Source: Ceratobasidium sp. AG-K (lineage: Eukaryota; Basidiomycota; Agaricomycetes; Cantharellales; Ceratobasidiaceae). Taken from it: a DNA stretch of 64,000 nt. The stretch spans positions 5,394,001 to 5,458,000 of the forward strand of contig JAWNGF010000002.1 in assembly GCA_037039685.1 (NCBI GenBank). Direction: 5' to 3'. Positions 44,501 through 55,765 of the stretch are shown here, piece after piece. Under the pieces are notes generated by a model that saw only the letters and a program-made list of their open reading frames with translations, made no database searches and was not told the DNA's origin. Numbering within the stretch: the first letter of the stretch is position 1; each line of letters begins with the position of its first letter. The position numbers and the translations under genes are program-made.

Positions 44501-45995
44501 TTGTTATGACCATGCGCTATTATGTTTTTTGGTATATACGACGGGCCCCCTGCGTAATGTTATCTGTATCCTCACGTCGTCCCCTCGTTCGTGGTCTTCT
44601 TGTGGGTACGATATCGTATTTACATTATCTCTTGGGACGACATCACACTTCATTATGTAGAGGTTTTAAATATGCACCGCGAGCCTTGCACTTTGTTTGT
44701 TTGGGTTGAGTTTAGGGTTAGGCCTTACTATCCTCCGAAAGAGAGAGGTAGTTCAGCCGGCCCGAAGGCCAGCCAAACCGTGGAAAAGATTGAGACGATG
44801 CCTAGCTCAAAGAACTAGACAAAGCGCAGGCGCCAACTAATAAGTCCGAGGTGGACGCCGTGCTATGGCCAGCCCCCACGCCTCATGCCCACAAGTACTT
44901 GAAGGCAGACATGTCGTCAAGGTAAGTATGAGAAAAGTTGGAGGTGCAGGGAGGCGGGTTATTTGTACTCCAGACTGAATGGTCCGTGCGGTCTAGGACT
45001 GGAAGCATTTTGTGGGCGGGATCAAACTCGATTGTGAAATTGCGATGCTTCCGTGGCCGTGCAAGTCGCCACCAAATCAACCCCCGCGCACGGAGCAACT
45101 TGCGGTAATAAGCCTCCGGTAGGCCGAAAATGTTAGCACCATAGTCACATGAGCCTTCGGAACCTGTACATGACGAACCCACCTGCCTTTACCGATGGTT
45201 GATTCCAAGCTTCATCAGCTGTTTCTGCTGAAATCACCTGAGGTCGAGTACGCACGACATGATGCTGCTTCTCGAGCCTATCACTTTGTCGCATTGCCCG
45301 TTATACCGAATTTAATGACATGTGCTCCTCAGAATGTGAAAGTAGAGTGTCTCACGCGCATATATCCCTGATTTTAGATCAGTGTGGAGGATCTGATCAA
45401 CCGGCCTTGAGTGGGCCCTCCAAATGTGTCAGTGACACCATCAGAATATGACAAGAGGAGAGTGCTATGCCTCTATATGGGTGGTTTATATCAACAACTA
45501 AAGGTAATAGGTCTTCTCTGGGGATAGACTTTCATAAGCAACGAACGTCGTGGAGCCATTTTTCGGGGTGCAGACCGCTCAATCGTCAACTGCGGACTAG
45601 GTGACATAGTTTTACCTGTTCGGCTCAATAAATCATCGCATACTATGCCAACAATCTCATTATGAGAGCGTTCAGGTTGACGACAGCCGATTTGAAGGGG
45701 CGGTGATGTAATACAAAAAGCTACCCGCACTGACAAGGATAATCAGCTTTCAAGGCCGTATCGTTGAGGCTAAACTTGATCCGTTCAACGATACATGTGG
45801 TACAACGGATAGCCCCGGTCGAAAATCGTGTTGCCCAGCTGCCCGTTGGTTGATATGTTCTTTGAGGGATTACATCGATTCCACATCTGCTCCTATCCAG
45901 CCTCAAATCTCAAGCGCACAATACCAAGTTGAATCAATAAGACAACACTCTACATACGTCGCACAAAGAAGAAAAGCACAAAGTCTATGACCAGG
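44501..45995. other. 1.5 kb without a supportable gene; possible decayed coding fragments
   Basis: Minus-strand frames at 44883-45182 (ANIFGLPEAYYRKLLRARGL, a Trp/Arg-rich part) and at 45491-45906 look slightly protein-like but have no start-to-stop structure, splice partners or recognised family. They could be remnants of an old gene. No RNA gene, terminal repeat or array was seen. Confidence 0.4.
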
Positions 45996-48900
45996 TCATC
46001 CCTGTTGGTCAGATGGAGGTGCATCAGCCGGAGCCGAAGCCTGTTCCGGCTGATCGCTAAAAGCCTCTAATAACCGCGCTTTCGGTCCCGCTCTTCGCAC
46101 AACGTACTCCCGCAGGTCTTCTTTCAGTGCTGGTTCTTTCGATATGAGCTCTTTTAGCTGCTCTCGTGGAAGTTGGAGTAGCGCTCCAAAACTCGAGGGC
46201 GCGATTACCTTGGCGCATTTTATAAATCCTTTCCACAAGGGCGGATTTGTCCAGATTTTCTTGGTGATGAGCCGAGACAAGAGTGTGGTAGACACAAATC
46301 CAACGAGATTTTTATACGTTGTAACAGCTTGAATCACCTGCGGGTATTGTTAGTTCAGAACACTCGCATCGGCCACGGCACCTACCGTGCGCAAAAATAA
46401 CGTAGGAAGCGTCGCCGAATCCAGCAACTGCTGCATCACGGCAGCCAACACATCCGAGCGGAAGACGTCGACGATTGGAAGCATATACCGATGGCTGACG
46501 ATCCGATCCCCTTGAGTAGCCGCACAAACGGAAAGTGGATAAATCCTACACACCTTCCATTGCCGGTTTGATCCCAATTTCCTTGTCGTCGTGCAAAAGC
46601 ACCATGAGATCCACGGGCGTGAGTTGTTCGCTCTGTTTCATCCGGGGCAAATTGGAAGATCCCTTGGTGAAGCTGTCCGGCGGCGCAGCAACAATCGCTT
46701 GGAATGCAGACTTGACGAGCGCCTTGGGCTCGGGCGTGCCGTTGAGAACAGAGACGATGCGTGGGAGATTTTTCACGATATCGGGCTACGATAACGCTCA
46801 GCCTCGAGAAAACTGAAATTCAAAAAACCCCACATACCTTGTCCATTTCGCCGATTATTGGCATCAAGAACCGGGCATCCAGATCCCGCTCTGCGATGAG
46901 TTCCTTGACGAGCGCCACGAGGTTTGCGCTGGGCCGGCCATTTTCTGTAAGGATCTTGATGATGCGTAGAATGAGCGACTCGGCGCCCGTTTCGAATGTT
47001 TTGATTAGCAACAAGAGTTTGCCATTCGTCGGCCCAAGCGAGCGAACGAGTGGCGCAAGCAGATCCTGCATCGCTTCCTGAACCGACGGCTCCATGTGTC
47101 GGTACGCGGCAAATATCCTAAAATACACATGAGCCTGAATCGCGCGAATAGGGACCGGCGGACTTACTCGTCCAGGAACACCGGGACTCGAACCGACAGC
47201 GCAAACATGAGCTCCACATACTGAATCACCTGGGTCTTTTTCGCAGGCAGCTCCAGTTTGGGAGGCAGGTACCGAGGAAAACCGCCATCAAACGTATCGG
47301 GTATCGCGCCGTCTTCCGATGGCCGGAGTTGAAGCTGCTTCAAGAGATTCCTAGCAAAAGTAGTAATCTGAGAAATCATCGGTTCGACGTCCGGGACCCA
47401 GCGCCGGACCGTGTTGATCGCCGCATTCCGGGTGACTTTTTCTGTTTGGAGTAAGCGATCAGCCCGGATGAATGCAACAGGTATGACGAACCTGGGTGAG
47501 CCGTCAAATCGAGTAGTATGCGCATGGCCTCGGCCCGTACCGGAGGCCTGAGCTGAATATACTCTCGGAGCGCAGCGAACCCGATGGCCATTTGTTGAGG
47601 AGTTTCTGCGAGTTGGCGACACAATGCAAGCACGGTTGAAGGAACCGTGGGCAGCTCCATCAAGAACCGCGCAAATGTCTTGTCTTTGGGCTCCAGTCGC
47701 GACTTTAGCGAGGTAGCCAATCGACCAAGCCAGATATCGTATTGTGACTCCTGGAAAGGCCATTAGATACGCACAATTCGACACGTTAGTGACCTACCCT
47801 AGCAGGATCCACCCGGGCCTGAACCTTGTCATTATACCACTCTTCATTCATCCACACGATCGCCAGGCGCATCCTACCGACCATTAGCCCGCGTCAAAGC
47901 CTAACCACAATACTCACCTCCCACTAAAATCATTCAACACATAATCCAACAACATCTGACGCATCCCATCCTCCCGAAACGCCCCATTATGCACCAACGC
48001 CTTCTGATCCCCACCTCCCCCAGCACCGGACCCCCGGCTAATCATACGCACCACAACCAACATCCACATCTCCTCGGGCGGCAACCCAACCGCGACCTCG
48101 GTCCCAACCTTGGCCCCCACAGCCTCCTCGCCCATATCCCATATCCGCGTCACGGTCGACTTGACCAAACTATTTCGCGCCGAGTCGGACAAGTCTTGGG
48201 TGCGGGGAGCGTAAACGCCGTTGGGTCGAGCGGGAGGGATTCGATTTGCTCTTGCTCTTCCGGAGCGGGTTCGGGGATGTTGAGCTTGTCGGGTTCGTAT
48301 TCGAGGTCGTCGTCGTCCATGTCCATTTTGAGTGGGTCGAGAGGTTCTTCTTTTACGATTGGTTCGGGTTCGGGCTGCGTTTGGGATTCGAGTTGGGAGG
48401 CTGAGACAGGGAGTTGGGGCGTGGGCGCGACGATGGGAGGTGTTTCGATTGGGACTGGGGCGGGTACGGGAGGTATGGTGCTCGGAATGCCCAAAACGAT
48501 CTTGCGAGCCTGCCAAAAGATGAGTGCAATCCCAACATTCGAGCACACGACCTACAGCAATCGCAGTCGCCAACCTCTCATCTGAAAGCACCAACAAGTT
48601 GGCAATGAGTATATCGACCACGAGCGGCAGGGGCAGCGTCGAAAAGTCGAAATTGGCAAACGCAGAGGTGACGGGCGTCTGAGGTTGGGTCGGAGCCGAG
48701 GGGGTGGGGAGGTTGGGCGGTGTGGGCGGAAGTGAGGTCTCAATCTTGGTCCGTTTGGCAGCCTCGTTAGCTTCGACCTCGAGTGCGCGTTTGCGGCGCG
48801 CTTCTTGGGCGGCGAGTTCCATGCGTGCTGTCTGCGCTTGGATAGCGTCTGCGATTTGACGCGCATAGGGGGCCCTTGGGGGCTCCTAAACGAATGTTAG

Positions 48901-49965
48901 ACTAGCAAGGGCGTATGAGGAGGCACTTGCTTGTAAATGTGATGCAACAAGATCTTAATCGACTTTTCCACACTCCGGACGCTCATGGGTGTTTGGGAGC
49001 CCATGGCTATTTGCGGTGTCCACGCGACCACTGCCTGAATGATGAGCTTGGCGAGCGTAGGCCGTTGCTTGAACAAGGTCGCCAAAGTATTAATGAGTGC
49101 CGAAAGCACGTCCATATTCCTACCAACCCTCAGCACACGCCAACAACTCAGACTTGCGACTCACGAAGAAGTATACAACGTCGTAATACACTTTCGAAGG
49201 AGCTCTCCGCCCTCAGTCTCGAGCGCCTCGACCGAGATAAACGGATGGTCCGAGGGACACATCGTCAGGCTGGGATCCGCCTTATTCTGAAGCTGACAGT
49301 TGTGAAGAGCATCAATGTATTGGTCAATGATGTACACTGCAGCACTACCCTGGGATCATTGACACCTCGCGTCTGCACCAAAATCGCCCGCTGCATAAAC
49401 TTTATTGCGCTCAACCGTACTCCGAGTGCGAGGTTGGGGTCTTCAAGCAGTCCGAGAATGCGTGCCTTGGTCGCCGAGAGTGTATCCCACTGTTGGCGCG
49501 CTGAACGGTTGGTCGACCTACGAACAATGAGAATTTATTAAAATCGATAAATAGCACGCACAAGACTCGAAAAAGGAGCGGATACGACGCAGCGAGACAC
49601 TGGATCCCTCCCTTGACATAGACGGTCGAGTGCTCGTTGGACAGACTAATCTGGGCATCCAACGTCGACGACGCAACTGCAACTGGGTCAGCTCCATCCA
49701 CACAACCCACACTCCACTCACTCTGTGACTTGTTCTCGACCGCCAAACTCGCCTGAGTCAGCCCAAACAGCAGCAAGTCCATCATCCATTGCTTGATAAT
49801 CGACTCGCCGGATTGGACAAGTATTCTCGGAGCGAGCGTCGTCAGAAAGATGGGCACCGTCGACTGCTGTTGCTCGAGCACCGTGCGCAAATCGCTCAGA
49901 ATTTGAATCTGCTCGGCAGATCCCGCGGGGGCATTGAGCGCTGCATTGAACGCGTTGGGGTCCAT
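45996..49965 (-). CDS. PTA1: Symplekin / Pta1, scaffold of the pre-mRNA 3'-end cleavage and polyadenylation machinery
   Basis: Symplekin/Pta1 scaffolds CPF/CPSF and binds the CTD phosphatase Ssu72. The start at 49965 reads MDPNAFNAALNAPAGSAEQI; HEAT-type exons follow (QWDTLSATKARILGLL; LGVRLSAIKFMQRAILVQ and then TRGVNDP). A Glu/Pro-rich disordered part lies near 48150-48500 (EPEPIVKEEPLDP). The C-terminal symplekin domain is clear: AIVAAPPDSFTKGSSNL, LTPVDLMVLLHDDKEIGIKP, DVLAAVMQQLLDSATLPTLF, IQAVTTYKNLVGFVSTTLLS, IWTNPPLWKGFIKCAK, SFGALLQLPREQLKELI. It stops at 45996-45998. About 1,150 residues with many short introns. Head-to-head with VMA10, 134 bp between starts. Confidence 0.92.
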
Positions 49966-50099
49966 AAGTAATTTATCCTAGCCCATGCACCCGTCGTGGT
50001 TAAAACAAGAGGGGCCGACCCGCCACGGGGGTCTGACGGCGCTTAACTCTGATCGGCGCTTGTCGCCCGAATGAGCTCGCTCCGCTTCTGACGTCGACC

Positions 50100-50673
50100 A
50101 TGGTGAGCCGGCGAGTTCATTATTGCTTGATCCGAACTAATTATTGTTTAATATAACTCGCGACAGTCATCCCAGGTTCAGAGACTCCTCGAGGCCGAGA
50201 AAGAGGCTGCCAAGATTGTCCAAGACGCGCGACAATGTATGTACCCCTAACCACCCCAAACCTCGACTAATCCCCTCTAGACCGCACCCAGAAACTCAAA
50301 GACGCTCGCTCAGAGGCAGCCAAAGAAATTGAGGCATACAAGAAACAGAAAGAGGAAGAGTTTCAGTCGCTAGAGGGACAGGTACGTTGTTGACCATCGC
50401 ACCAGACTCGCACTCATCGCCCGTTTTGGGATACGCGTCTCGCCTAAATCGTTCTCTTCTGTCCTTCTCCCCTATCTTTTGTGCCTCTGCCCGTAGAGAG
50501 CTGGCAATACCTCGAACGCTCAAGACGCAGTGGACAAGGAGACCGAGGCCAAGATCAACTCCATCCACGAGGCCTATGCTGCCCAAAAAGAGGGCGTCGT
50601 GCGCAAACTCCTCGACCGCGTCGTACTCGTCGAACCTGAGCTGCACCGCAACCTTCGGAAGATCGAGACCTGA
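50100..50673 (+). CDS. VMA10: V-type proton ATPase subunit G
   Basis: Subunit G forms, with E, the peripheral stalks of the vacuolar H+-ATPase. Exons read M, then SSQVQRLLEAEKEAAKIVQD and ARQ, then YRTQKLKDARSEAAKEIEAY and KKQKEEEFQSLEGQ, then RAGNTSNAQDAVDKETEAKI and finally VRKLLDRVVLVEPELHRNL, ending RKIET with TGA at 50671-50673. The protein is about 116 residues and coiled-coil throughout, the usual size. Exon 1 contains only the start codon (50100-50102), followed directly by a GTGAGC donor; introns 2 and 3 are canonical. Start choice is fixed because no other ATG can be spliced in frame to SSQVQ. Confidence 0.95.
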
Positions 50674-50930
50674 GTAAGTCCACCGCAGCCAGACCCAACA
50701 ATCACTCATCCCACACAGCCTAGACCCCCGCAATCCATGTAATTACCATTAATCAAATCGCGAGGTATCATTTAAACAAGGATATGGATGTTACAATATC
50801 GCGATGCGAACTAAATCCAAGAAATGACATGACATGCATAGAATACAACTCGTGCACAAACAATACTGGCACTACCACCACTGGCAGCACTACCACTCAA
50901 AAACCCTCGCTACCATTGACAGGGTCAGTG

Positions 50931-53710
50931 CTACCTCGCCTCGCCATTTTTTAATTCGTCTTCAAGCCAATCCAGTCCGCGCGGCATCCCGGGCGCACGG
51001 CGATCTGGTGGAGGGGGCGGAGGCATACCCTGCCCGGGCAAGATTCCAAACGACTGCAGTGGGGGGAGGGTGACTTGGGACGAGGGCATAATCAGTGTGT
51101 GGAACACGGGTGGGGGCGACCGGGAGCGCGACGTTTCGCCGCCCGCCAACGCCGGAGCGGGTGAATCGGCAGGTTGGGCGATTTCAAGTCCACCCTGGGC
51201 CGAAGCACACCAGACGCGTCTGAACTCGACATTGACCAGTTCGTTGAGCGATATTCCCCACTGGGTTTCAAACTCCGAGCACCATTCCGAGACGTGCAAG
51301 TCGGGGTGCTGCGACATGGCAGCTCGGTACCGAACCACGGCCAATAGCAGCGTGCCGACTGCGACGAGTTAGACAGAATCTCATGCAAGACGATCGACTC
51401 ACTCCACATGTTTAACCTCCCACGCGTCCCCAACGACGCCAGCGTAATCGTCAAATTATCCAACGCGCGCTGCTGCCGGACAGCATGTGCCCGAGCCGCT
51501 TCCCGGTTCGGCATAACCTCGAGCAACTATCGCGACGTCAGACTAGCAACGCCACCAACAAACCACATACCTCGTGCAATCCCAAGATGGAACATTCCGC
51601 CAACGCATGCATATACGCATACGTCCACCCACCATTCGAACCCCCACGCTCGATCGATACCATTTGGTTATGCAAACTCTCGGAATTGAATCGCAACCGT
51701 TCGGGCAGAGAGGCTTCCCAAGACTACAAACAGTTAGACTCGGCAAGGCGCTCAAATACATCAACGCACGTGTAGACACTGTTCGGAATGGGTGATGGTA
51801 TCCATCGTGACCGAGTCTCCGGCACCGGGTGGCCGGCCCTTCTTGTTCAGTTCGGTGATTTGGTTCATGACCGTCGTGTAGATCCAGGTGATGCGCACGA
51901 GGTGGCCGAGTTCAGATGTGTTGGACATTTGCGTCTGGGGCAGTGGGAATTGGAGGTACTCTGCGCCACAGTTAGACTAGCCTCGGGCCAGGCAAACGAC
52001 TTACCCGGTTGACAGTCTTGACGCATCCCCAGCTCAAAGCACGCTTCGTCGACCGGGAGCCGGACCTTGAGCTGACTGTCCTTGAACGTCATCGGTCGAG
52101 CAGTAAACGCCGAACTGAGCGACTCGACGATATACAAGATCCAAAACGTGCGTCGATGACACTCGGTGCTGATCCAATGCTCGAGCGATTCCTGCCCCGA
52201 TGGGAATGCTATCCCGGACGGATCGTCCATGCTGGGCACACCCAGATCCTTCATTATCTGGAATGCAAGACCTAGGGGCGAGTTAGGCGCTGAAGGTGGA
52301 GCGACATCGCGACTTACACATGTGCCTGTCGTTTTGAGTTGGACGCCGCATGACGCACTCGTGCAGCATAAGCAGGCAGAGAGCCTGGGCTGCTGCGAGG
52401 TCTGGGCGTAGAGCAAGCTGCCCGTGCTGGTCGAGGAGCTCTGCGTTGGCGGCCTGGATGGGGTGAGAATAGCCAACTGAGCCGAAAACGCAAGTCATAC
52501 CTGGGCGAACCTCTCGCCAGCGTGCCAGGATGGGGTGGTGCGGAGAGCAGGCTGGACCGAGTAGGGAGCTGCCAGAGCAAATATACTGTTCAGCAGCGGC
52601 ATGGGGACCTGCCCCTTGCTCAACGCGAGCATAAATGTTGACCGATGAAACATGAGATTCGCGGGGTGCAGGTTGTTGAAAAACACTACAAGGCATAAGT
52701 ACACGCCAAACAAGGCTCGCCGCACTTACAATGCACGAGCTCGCACGCCAGATACGGATCCAAATCCAGGGCGTTTTTGTCTCCGGAGAGTCTTCCGGAG
52801 CTGGTCCGAGGTGAAACAATCTTTAATCCCAGGTACAAGCCGCGGTCCGCACCAGGATCAGGTGCGGGAAACGAGTCGTACCGGCGGCGACTGCGAATGC
52901 GGTCGTCGTCTTCGGGCTCTTCCGGGCGCTTGAAGGCGCCGTAGCCGTAGTAATCCCAACTAGGGGCTGGGCTGATGGGAGCTGCAAATGGCCTGGGAGG
53001 TTGGTCGGGGCGAATATGGTGGTAACCGGGGATGGGAATGCCAAACTGGGCCTTGGGCGACGGCGGGGACGTGGCATACGACGGCCCAGACTTTTCATCG
53101 GCGTGGTTGTGGTGCTGGCCTGCGCGAATTAGCCAAGCAAATGGGTTTAAAAACAACATACCGTGTGTCATGAGATGGGCTACCGACACCGAGTGTCTAC
53201 GCGGTCGATTGGGATGTGGGTGCTCTTCCTCTTGCTCTCGACTACGCGGGGGCGGCACAACCCGGCCGTTGGCATCGGTATAGACACATTGCTTTCCGGC
53301 AAAGTCGCAGTTGGCACATGGAGCTGCTCCGGGTCAGATAGATCGTTGTCATCGGCGTGGACATACCTGTTCCGTCGCACCTCCGCTTGCTCTTGTGACA
53401 CGAGTCGCAGGCCTGCGCGGTGTTAGTTGCCGCCTACCAAGCGCTGCTGACGTACCTTGCTTAGACGCTTGCGCTTTCCTCGCAAGGGGGGGCCGGCGCG
53501 GGGCATTCCAATGCTGGGGGCAGGGCTTCCGCTGCGGTCGTCGTCGGTGATGTTTGTGCGCAGACTATATGTGTCTGCGTCGGCGGGAAACAGGGGTCTG
53601 CGCGAATCAAAAATAGACGAGCCAGAGACACTTGGGGTTTCTGGAGTGGGCGGTCGTGGGGGTGCTGGAACCCGACCAGACGAGGTGGCCGGCAGATTGA
53701 TATTCGCCAT
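50931..53710 (-). CDS. Zn(II)2Cys6 fungal-type transcription factor
   Basis: The start at 53710 reads MANINLPATSSGRVP; after a Ser/Pro-rich leader and the basic GKRKRLSK, the binuclear zinc cluster is CDSCHKSKRRCDGT then APCANCDFAGKQC, spacing C2C6C5C2C6C, interrupted by two introns. A linker follows (VYTDANGRVVPPPRSRE), then a His/Pro-rich region and the helical fungal-specific regulatory domain (LYLGLKIVSPRTSSGRLSG; HRRTFWILYIVESLSSAFTA; FELGMRQDCQPG). It ends LDWLEDELKNGEAR, stop at 50931-50933. About 690 residues. The class binds CGG-containing sites; the target pathway cannot be told from the neighbours. Confidence 0.9.
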
Positions 53711-54038
53711 TTGTCGGATCAGCTTGTGGTCGAAGAGAGGGAACAGACCGTTGGTTCTGTCGCCTCTCTGCCGCCGGAACCAGCTTCTATCGGCGCTTTT
53801 CCTGCTTTCCCTAGCCGCCGGCACCCACGCTTTTTACGGCATTTCGACTGCAGTGTCTGAAACTGATCCAGCAACTCGCCCGGCCCGCACTCTACCCGCC
53901 CCCTCGGAGATACCACCTCCCACCCGTGGGACCATGCGGAAGCTATGCCATCAACCCTCTCTTAATTAATCGGTCTAGCCGCTCACGTAACACGAACTAA
54001 TAGCATACTTGACTTGATATACAAATACGAAAGTACAC
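53711..54038. promoter_or_regulatory. Promoter of the Zn2Cys6 gene and 3' flank of the P2 gene
   Basis: This 328-bp gap lies between two minus-strand genes. It should carry the P2 3' flank and the promoter of the transcription factor. No specific site could be called. Confidence 0.4.
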
Positions 54039-54475
54039 TTAATCGAACAATCCAAAGCCCATATCGTCGTCCGACTCTTCCTGCAACAAACGTTAATCCC
54101 CGCTGGTAAACCGCATTTAGGCATACCTTTTCTTCCTCCTTCTTCTCCTCCTTCTTTTCCTCGGCGGGGGCAGCTCCACCCGCAGCAGCCGCAGGAGCTC
54201 CACCGGCGGCAGCACCTCCTCCACCCGACGGCACAGACGCGAGCTTGGACGATCCCTCGGAGATCAACTAGGCGCGCGCATAAGTATTTGACCACCGTTT
54301 GAAGCTGGGCGCTTACGGCATTGACATCCTTGCCTTCAAGCTCGCTCAAGAGCTTGGACAGGCGGTCCTCGTCGACATCGACGCCGCCCGCAGAGAGGAC
54401 CTTCTTAATATCATCAGCTCCAGGGGAGGCGTTGCCACCGATCTGGAGGAGGAGGTATGCAGCAATGTAACGCAT
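54039..54475 (-). CDS. RPP2: 60S acidic ribosomal stalk protein P2
   Basis: P2 pairs with P1 on the ribosomal stalk and recruits translation GTPases. Exons read [53 protein letters not shown], then [17 protein letters not shown], an Ala/Gly hinge ([16 protein letters not shown]), [14 protein letters not shown] and, after a last intron, [13 protein letters not shown], the invariant P-protein tail. The stop is at 54039-54041. The N-terminal helices are P2 type, not P1. About 112 residues. Head-to-head with the RPS15 gene. Confidence 0.97.
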
Positions 54476-54809
54476 CTACGCCTGTCAATCAAAGTTCCCA
54501 ACTTCAACTATTCACCCACTTTGAGTTAATAAAAACGGCAGCCACAAATCGCTGCAACGCCGTCAGCCCAACGTCCACCACCGAGTGATATACGCACTGT
54601 TTAATCCCAACGGGAAGACTTGAGGATTCTGTCGTGACAGGAAAGATAGTCAGAATTTGCACCCGGCGTTGATCATATACGCATCCGATTCAAACTGGTA
54701 CTGCACATCACCAATCAAATGTGTGGCGCACCTCACATCGGAAGCAATTTCTCTATCCGACCTGGCCTCGACTAGACGACTGACCGACGACCCAGCCGCA
54801 ACTTACAAA
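54476..54809. promoter_or_regulatory. Bidirectional promoter region between RPP2 and RPS15
   Basis: The 334-bp gap separates two divergent ribosomal protein genes that need coordinated expression. No coding frame with family resemblance is present. I could not identify a specific ribosomal-protein promoter motif by eye. Confidence 0.55.
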
Positions 54810-55617
54810 ATGGTAAAATTCTACGAAATATGGACGAGGGCGGGATGCTGATCAATCTTAGTCTGATAACGAGGTAACCGATCCCCAGGTCGCCGCTGAC
54901 CTCAAGAAACGCCGCTCGTTCCGTACGTTCTCGTACCGCGGTGTTGAACTGGAGAAGCTGCTCGATCTCAGCAATGAGGATGTGAGTTGTTCACCTTGGT
55001 ATCATTTCTAAGCTAATATGTGTTATAGTTCGTCGAGGTACATTAATTCATAAACTCGAATACACCCACTAATCAACCCTAGCTCGTCCACGCCCGCGCA
55101 CGTCGCCGGTTCCAACGCGGTCTCAAGCGCCGCCCCATGGGTCTCATTAAGAAGCTGCGAAAGGCGAAAAAGGAGGCTCCCCCTAATGAGAAGCCTGCGG
55201 TTGTCAAGACCCATTTGCGAGACATGATCATTGTCCCCGAGATGATTGGATCTGTCGTTGGTATTTACAACGGCAAGGTGCGTTGGGTGACCGATAAACG
55301 ACGGTGTATTGACAGTTTGCAGGTCTTCAACTCGGTGGAGATTAAGCCCGAGATGACTGGTCACTACCTTGCCGAGTGTGAGTGTGGTCTAGGAAAGTCG
55401 GAAGGAGACTTATATGCGCCTGGCAGTCTCGATCTCGTACAAGCCCGTCAAGCACGGTCGTCCGGGTATCGGTGCTACTCACTGTACGTACCATCATTCC
55501 CCATATATTATTCTAATTAACATCATTTGTATTCCACAGCTTCCCGATTGTACGCACATTCCAACTACCAGCCACGCTTACATACTAACCCCTTCCCTCA
55601 GCATCCCTCTCAAATAA
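54810..55617 (+). CDS. RPS15: 40S ribosomal protein S15 (uS19), eight exons including three of 10 nt or less
   Basis: uS19 lies in the small-subunit head near the decoding site. Exons, all with GT-AG introns: 54810-54812 (start codon only), 54862-54981 ([18 protein letters not shown]...), 55029-55037 (FVE), 55083-55277 ([20 protein letters not shown]...IYNGK), 55323-55377 ([18 protein letters not shown]), 55427-55483 ([18 protein letters not shown]), 55540-55549 (10 nt, Ser-Arg and parts of flanking codons) and 55602-55617 (PLK, stop TAA). The coding sum is 465 nt, an exact multiple of three giving 154 residues, and the joined tail reads THSSRFIPLK as in the family. Head-to-head with RPP2. 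Confidence 0.97.
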
Positions 55618-55765
55618 AGAGCAGGTTTTGGTCGGGCTCGGTTCATTTGCTTTTTGTACTATGCGTAGCATTAGCATGCCAGTTTTTCTTCATCTATGTG
55701 AATTTTATGCAACGTGGGCAAAACCGCATACAAACCGGTATAAAAGTACAAATAAAAACACCACG

